Assembly (NCBI GenBank): GCA_903842755.1
Contig: CAIMNF010000021.1
Location: forward strand, 1-10,071
DNA: 10,071 bases
Direction: 5' to 3'
From: Oligoflexia bacterium
GTDB taxonomy: Bacteria > Bdellovibrionota > UBA1018 > CAIMNF01
The first letter of the stretch is position 1. Every line of letters begins with the position of its first letter. Shown one piece after another: positions 5,812 through 10,071 of this stretch. The position numbers were made by a program, and so were the translations under genes. The notes below the pieces were generated by a model that ran no database searches, was not told where the DNA came from, and saw only the letters and a program-made list of their open reading frames with translations.

Positions 5812-6897
5812 CTATTCTAGATAGAAAGAACAAAGATCAAGTTCGCGCCCACTCGACCGATAAAACTCTTGCAGCCGTTTCAGGTAGTCTGAGTAAGACT
5901 CATTCAGCTCGGGTTCTTCGACAAAAAAGTGTTCGAATTTCCCTTCGTTTTGATCGAAGATAAATACTTTTCCTTTGGCGGTGGCGATCTGTACTTTTAG
6001 GTCTTTGATGTTGACGATTTTTCCTTCGACAGTTTGTCTTCTACTTTTATAGGGCGAGAACGAGATTCTTGCCAGTTTTCCGCGATCATTTTTTTGCTCC
6101 GGGTAGAGTTCGGGCCAGCTGTATTTTGCGACCCGGGGTACAAAATGCTTTTCATACAAATCGGTTACGGACCATTTCGGTCTGGACTCGTGTGAGTCCG
6201 AAAGAAATTCAACATAGTGGTTTCCCCAAATCTCCGTGGAATTGGCTAAGTTTGCGCGGATCAGTTGTTGAGCCAAGGAGATATACTCGTCCTCGGAGGT
6301 CCACTCCGTGAATTCTGGCCACCGTGTTTTGCCTTCTAAATCTTGAAAAGCCTTGAGTTGGGTCAACAGGCTTTTGGGCGCTTTCATTAATTCGACGGTA
6401 AATTTGCGAAAAGATCGAGTTTTCTTCCACGACCGGCCCGGGCCATAGTCCATAATAAAATTGGCGAGACTGTCCCAATCCCTCGCTTTTAAACGCCCGA
6501 GCGTATCCATCCATTCTAGGTAAGATTTGTTTTCGGAACTCAAAGCCGCGACCGTTGCGTCCGCTACCCATTGGGCGATTCGTTCGGTGTTTTCTTTTGG
6601 GTGGGGCGCGGTTCGGGCAATCCTAAAAACATTTTTAAGGAGGGGCGCAATATCTAATGGATCTACATCTTGAAAGGCGGGTGGAATTTGGGATTTTTCA
6701 AGAGCGTGCGACGCTTCAAATTCATAACCCACAAGGTAAGTCTCCAGGAGGGGCTTCTGATCGGCGAATTGTTCGCAGATCTCCGCGTGCGCGTGGCAGA
6801 ATTGTTCTACCAATTCCTGGGCGCGATCCGCTTTCGCAGAAGGGACGAGGGTCATGACGGTCAGGGCACTAAAATAGAGAGTTTGAAAAATTCGCAT
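5812..6897 (-). CDS. secreted protein of unknown family
   Basis: The predicted 361-aa protein has a signal peptide (MRIFQTLYFSALTVMTLVPSAKA, given here as two parts: MRIFQTLYFSALTV, then MTLVPSAKA) with a likely cleavage after Ala23. The mature protein is mostly helical-looking and acidic in its first half, with Cys34 and Cys41 close together and a third Cys near the C-terminus (LDLCSFYLE). About residues 270-315 change to an alternating, basic, beta-like character (GKIVNIKDLKVQIATAKGKVFIF), suggesting a second small domain. I recognise no family or active site. ATG 6897 is the first ATG of the frame; the only upstream start is TTG 6960, and GGGA lies 7 nt before ATG 6897. It is probably the last gene of the RND operon, 59 bp after the small ORF, and ends 8 bp from the convergent broken gene. 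Confidence 0.75.
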   Translation of the reverse strand: MRIFQTLYFSALTVMTLVPSAKADRAQELVEQFCHAHAEICEQFADQKPLLETYLVGYEFEASHALEKSQIPPAFQDVDPLDIAPLLKNVFRIARTAPHPKENTERIAQWVADATVAALSSENKSYLEWMDTLGRLKARDWDSLANFIMDYGPGRSWKKTRSFRKFTVELMKAPKSLLTQLKAFQDLEGKTRWPEFTEWTSEDEYISLAQQLIRANLANSTEIWGNHYVEFLSDSHESRPKWSVTDLYEKHFVPRVAKYSWPELYPEQKNDRGKLARISFSPYKSRRQTVEGKIVNIKDLKVQIATAKGKVFIFDQNEGKFEHFFVEEPELNESYSDYLKRLQEFYRSSGRELDLCSFYLE

Positions 6898-6956
6898 TCC
6901 TGTTTCCCAATCCAAAAATTCTGACTTCGAAGTTATAAGAGAAATGCAGGGGAGAG

Positions 6957-7142
6957 TCAAAGCATAAATAGATTAAGTGTATTAAATGCGGAACCATATT
7001 TTTCACGAAAGGTGTGCGCCTCTTGGTCTTGGTCCCGAAAGGACTCGTGCTGTACTTCAGCGACGAGTTCAAAGTCATTTTGGTCAAGCTTTAAAGTCAA
7101 GTAATGGGGCTTCGGTTTTCTTTTAAACAGCGTGTGGATCAT
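6957..7142 (-). CDS. 61-aa ORF overlapping the end of the RND gene
   Basis: ATG 7142 lies inside the last codons of the RND gene and the frames overlap by 20 bp, which suggests translational coupling. There is no separate Shine-Dalgarno. The 61-aa product starts MIHTLFKRKPKPHY, is basic at the N-terminus, and then has a charged, acidic middle (LDQNDFELVAEVQHES). It has no signal peptide or membrane helix. Composition looks like real protein, but the family is not recognised. An in-frame ATG at 7193 deep inside the RND gene would add 17 residues and has no ribosome binding site either. Without this ORF, about 225 bp between the RND gene and the next gene would be empty, which favours its being real. 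Function unknown. Confidence 0.5.
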   Translation of the reverse strand: MIHTLFKRKPKPHYLTLKLDQNDFELVAEVQHESFRDQDQEAHTFREKYGSAFNTLNLFML

Positions 7143-10071
7143 CGGGGTCGAGCGAAGGAGAGTGCATCGATGCTTTCTTTTGAATCCACGCATAAACGAG
7201 CGGTAAAATAAATAGCGTCGTTAAGGTAGAAGCAAATAATCCGCCAATCACTGCGCGCCCTAAGGGAGCCGTTTGGCTTCCGCTTTCGCCCAAGCCGAGT
7301 GACATGGGCATCATCCCTGCCAGCATTGCCAGGCTGGTCATCAAAATGGGACGGAGGCGGCTTCGAGCACCTTCGATAGCGCCCGATTCTGCATTTCCTT
7401 GATGGAGACGGTTTTTCTCTGCGAACGTGACCACAAGAATAGAGTTTGCGACCGATACCCCGATGGACATAATGATTCCCATAAAAGACTCAATATTTAA
7501 GGTCGAATGGGTAAAGAGGAGCATACATAAGGAACCACATAGTACTGCGGGTACCGTAGAGAGTACCGTGCAGGATAATTTAAGCGATTCAAAATTTGCC
7601 GATAAGAGCAAAAAGATAATGACAATGGCCAATAGCAGCCCCGTAGAAAGTCCACTAAACATTTGAGTGACCGCGGCCATTTGTCCGCGGCGATGAACCT
7701 CGACGCCGCGAGGCGGTTCAAGTTGGTTCACGATGTTCATGATTTCTGCAGTCGCGCCTTGGAGATCTTTCCCTTCTAGATTTGCGGTTACGGTGATCGT
7801 GCGTTGCATGTTGTAGCGGTCGTACTCACCTACGGAGACCTTCTTGCTTACCGTTGCAATATCGTGCAGTGGCACCGCATCGCCGTTTAATCCCGGAAGC
7901 GGAATATCTTGAATTGCTTTAATTGAAGTCATGAGGTTTTGTGGTACCTCAACTTGAACTTGGTAGTTAATCCCGCTTTTAGGATCAGACCAATAATTTT
8001 GCGCGATAAATCGACTGGAAGAGGTAGCGGGTACGAGTGCTGCGCCGACCTGACTGACATTAATTCCCTGAAAGCCAGCTTTGCGTCGGTCGACCTCGAC
8101 GGCAATCGTCGGAAAGTCCAGGCGTTGCCCAAATTGAAGGTCGCGCAAATACGGCAAATCGCGAAGTCGCTCTTTGATTTTGGTCGCAAACTCAAAGTCG
8201 GTATCCAAATTCTTTCCCGTAATGGCAAGTTCAATAGGAGTGGACGAGCCTTCGCTCATGGCCCGATCTACCAAATTTGCTGGTTCGAACGAGAGATCCA
8301 GGTCGCTCATTTTTTCCTTCACGATGGCCCTGATTTTTTCTTTGACTTGGGAAATCGGCAATTTTAATTCAGGATTCAGGGCCACTTCAAGGACCGCCTC
8401 TTGCGGCCCAGAAGTCCACAAAAAGATGTTATTGACCGCGTAATTGGACGGATGCGTTCCCACGTAGCCCACCGAGCTGAGCACGTTGCTTTCTCCGACG
8501 ACGTCTTTGATCAGCTCTAACACGCGGAGTGTTTTTTTCTCGGTATAGGCAATAGCCATTCCTGTTTTAGCGCGAATGCGTAACTGAAACTGTTGGGCGT
8601 CCGCTAGAGGAAAAATTTCGCCGCCGATATTTTTTAGACACAAAAAAGCAATCGTAAGGGTGATCCCAAAATAGAGGGGGATGAGCATGCCTTTCCACTG
8701 CAGCAGTGCAGTCACACTTTTTTGGTAGCGTTGTTGTACCCGCTCAAAAGGACTTGCCGAAGTATGGTTCTTTTGGTGATGCGGTTTTAAGAGCCAAGCC
8801 GAAAGTACTGGAACCAAGGTTCGAGAAAGGATAAACGAACTGATCATTGAAAACCCAACACTTAAGGTAAGCGGAACGAAAAGCGCGCGGGTGACGCCTT
8901 CCATAAAAAAAGAGGGAAGAAATACAGACAAAATACAGAGGAGCGTCAGGAGCGCCGGTTTTAAAATTTCATTCGTTCCATCTAGCGCCGCGCGCGCGAC
9001 CGTGGCGCCTCTGCCAAGATGTGCATGGATGTTTTCAATAGTGACGGTCGTTTCGTCCACTAAAATTCCCACCGCAAGCGCAAGGCCACCTAAGGTCATG
9101 ATATTGACCGTCTGATTAGAAATCCAAAGTGCGAAGAGCGCACTCATGAGCGCCAACGGAATATTTAACACTACAATCAAAACGCTGCGAATATCCCTTA
9201 AAAAAAGCAAAACCATTAAGCCGGTTAAGACGGCTCCGAGCAATGCTTCGGTAACCAATGAGGCAATGGACCGTCGGACATAGTCCGATTGGTCGAACTC
9301 ATAACTGACTTTAACATCCTCGGGAACGGCACTTTGAAATCGGGGGATGTTTGCTTTTACGGAATCAACGACGGCCAAGGTCGAAGCATCGGATCGTTTG
9401 GTCACCGGAATATAGACCGTTCTGCGTCCATTCACGAGCGCGTACCCGGTGGGCAAATCGGACGCGTCGTGTACCGTGGCAAAGTCCCGTAAAAAAACAG
9501 GGTTATTTCTACCTGGTCGTACCGGCGTATCTAAAAGTGCTTGAATATCTTTTACCACACCATTGACGGGCACGATGGGGTATTCGTCCCCTTCGCTTAT
9601 ATTTCCCGAAGGAATAGTGGCGTTGGATTGCAAGAGGGCATTGGTTACCACGTCGGCCGACAAATCGTATTTCATTAGTTTTTTGGGGTCGATTTCAATG
9701 ACGATTGTCCGAGCGCTCGCACCAAACGGCGGAGGCGCGGAAACGCCGGATAACGTGGCAAAAATAGGACGAACATAATTCAGCGCAAAGTTTTGCAACT
9801 CGGGTAGTGTTCGGTTTTGACTGGAGAAGACCAGTTTCCCTACGGGCGAACTGCCCGCATCAAACCGCATGACGAAAGGAGGCACCGTCCCCGCAGGCAT
9901 GAATGCACGGGACCGATTCACCTCTGCTACCGTTTCGGACATAGCCTGAGCCATGTCCGTTCCCTGATGAAACTGGAGTTTGATGAGTGATGCGCCTTGG
10001 ATACTTTTGGACTCAATGTGTTCGATTCCGGCCACATACAAAAAATGGTATTCGTAGTAATAGGTAATGTA
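7123..10071 (-). CDS. RND efflux transporter permease subunit (5' end beyond window)
   Basis: This is an inner-membrane RND pump of the AcrB/CusA fold, which exports substrates using the proton gradient, usually with a periplasmic adaptor and an outer-membrane channel. There are 982 codons visible; about 60-80 N-terminal residues including helix 1 lie beyond the right edge. The frame is open to base 10071 (YITYYYEYHFLYVAGIEHIES). Periplasmic porter segments cover about visible residues 1-260, then a helix block at 270-430 with the helix-4 acidic pair in GILVDETTVTIEN (Asp339, Glu340). A helix lies at about 459-480, a second porter region follows, and helices 8-12 lie at about 799-970 with GVSVANSILVVTFAEKNR and PMSLGLGESGSQTAPLGRAVIGG. 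This pattern fits the non-AcrB, broad 'efflux RND permease' group. Substrate cannot be assigned. The stop overlaps the small ORF by 20 bp. Confidence 0.93.
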   Translation of the reverse strand, partial: YITYYYEYHFLYVAGIEHIESKSIQGASLIKLQFHQGTDMAQAMSETVAEVNRSRAFMPAGTVPPFVMRFDAGSSPVGKLVFSSQNRTLPELQNFALNYVRPIFATLSGVSAPPPFGASARTIVIEIDPKKLMKYDLSADVVTNALLQSNATIPSGNISEGDEYPIVPVNGVVKDIQALLDTPVRPGRNNPVFLRDFATVHDASDLPTGYALVNGRRTVYIPVTKRSDASTLAVVDSVKANIPRFQSAVPEDVKVSYEFDQSDYVRRSIASLVTEALLGAVLTGLMVLLFLRDIRSVLIVVLNIPLALMSALFALWISNQTVNIMTLGGLALAVGILVDETTVTIENIHAHLGRGATVARAALDGTNEILKPALLTLLCILSVFLPSFFMEGVTRALFVPLTLSVGFSMISSFILSRTLVPVLSAWLLKPHHQKNHTSASPFERVQQRYQKSVTALLQWKGMLIPLYFGITLTIAFLCLKNIGGEIFPLADAQQFQLRIRAKTGMAIAYTEKKTLRVLELIKDVVGESNVLSSVGYVGTHPSNYAVNNIFLWTSGPQEAVLEVALNPELKLPISQVKEKIRAIVKEKMSDLDLSFEPANLVDRAMSEGSSTPIELAITGKNLDTDFEFATKIKERLRDLPYLRDLQFGQRLDFPTIAVEVDRRKAGFQGINVSQVGAALVPATSSSRFIAQNYWSDPKSGINYQVQVEVPQNLMTSIKAIQDIPLPGLNGDAVPLHDIATVSKKVSVGEYDRYNMQRTITVTANLEGKDLQGATAEIMNIVNQLEPPRGVEVHRRGQMAAVTQMFSGLSTGLLLAIVIIFLLLSANFESLKLSCTVLSTVPAVLCGSLCMLLFTHSTLNIESFMGIIMSIGVSVANSILVVTFAEKNRLHQGNAESGAIEGARSRLRPILMTSLAMLAGMMPMSLGLGESGSQTAPLGRAVIGGLFASTLTTLFILPLVYAWIQKKASMHSPSLDPDDPHAV

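Noticed and set aside
6898..6960. 21-residue extension of the 361-aa secreted protein from TTG 6960
   Set aside because: It would bury the signal peptide; ATG 6897 gives a normal signal peptide with a GGGA motif upstream.
7427..9778. Several plus-strand open frames of 67-142 codons opposite the RND gene
   Set aside because: They are shadows of a long, clearly conserved minus-strand gene, with no ribosome binding sites or family resemblance.

Overview
The window reads as chromosomal DNA of a free-living Gram-negative bacterium. It carries an OprB-type outer-membrane porin, two predicted lipoproteins, several Sec-secreted proteins and an inner-membrane RND efflux pump, and Shine-Dalgarno motifs are usually AAGG/GGAGG. 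GC content is moderate. The mix of a LysM lipoprotein, a bacterial SUI1/eIF1 protein with an N-terminal cysteine cluster and unrecognised exported proteins would suit a Bdellovibrionota-like lineage. That placement is an inference from general gene style, not a demonstrated assignment. I see no tRNA, rRNA, CRISPR array, insertion sequence or phage gene.

Layout, left to right. Bases 1-660 (+): the probable end of an upstream gene, overlapping by ATGA a two-LysM envelope protein. Bases 661-780: a spacer with a 10-bp direct repeat. Bases 781-1569 (+): an unrecognised secreted protein, facing the OprB-family carbohydrate porin at 1601-2824 (-). Bases 2825-3108: a regulatory-looking intergenic region with two related 18-bp dyads in tandem, then a promoter-like segment overlapped by a 7-1-7 dyad resembling Fur-family operators. 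Bases 3109-4109 (+): a 39-codon upstream reading frame with a strong ribosome binding site, whose stop codon shares one base with the GTG start of an EamA/DMT-family transporter. Bases 4095-4775 (-): a class A acid phosphatase-like (PAP2) lipoprotein, overlapping the transporter tail to tail by 15 bp. Bases 4830-5195 (+): a SUI1/YciH-family protein. Bases 5286-5803 (+): a small exported protein whose frame is broken at a T5 tract. Bases 10071-5812 (-): a probable operon of an RND pump (5' end off the window), a 61-aa overlapping ORF and a secreted protein of unknown family.

Functionally this is mostly envelope and transport biology: peptidoglycan binding, sugar or solute uptake across the outer membrane, a small-molecule permease, a periplasmic phosphatase and an efflux pump. 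No single pathway links them. The most unusual signals are regulatory: the dyad-rich 2825-3108 region, the coupled upstream ORF before the permease, and the T5 frame break at 5414-5418. I did not find convincing evidence of an entirely new system.
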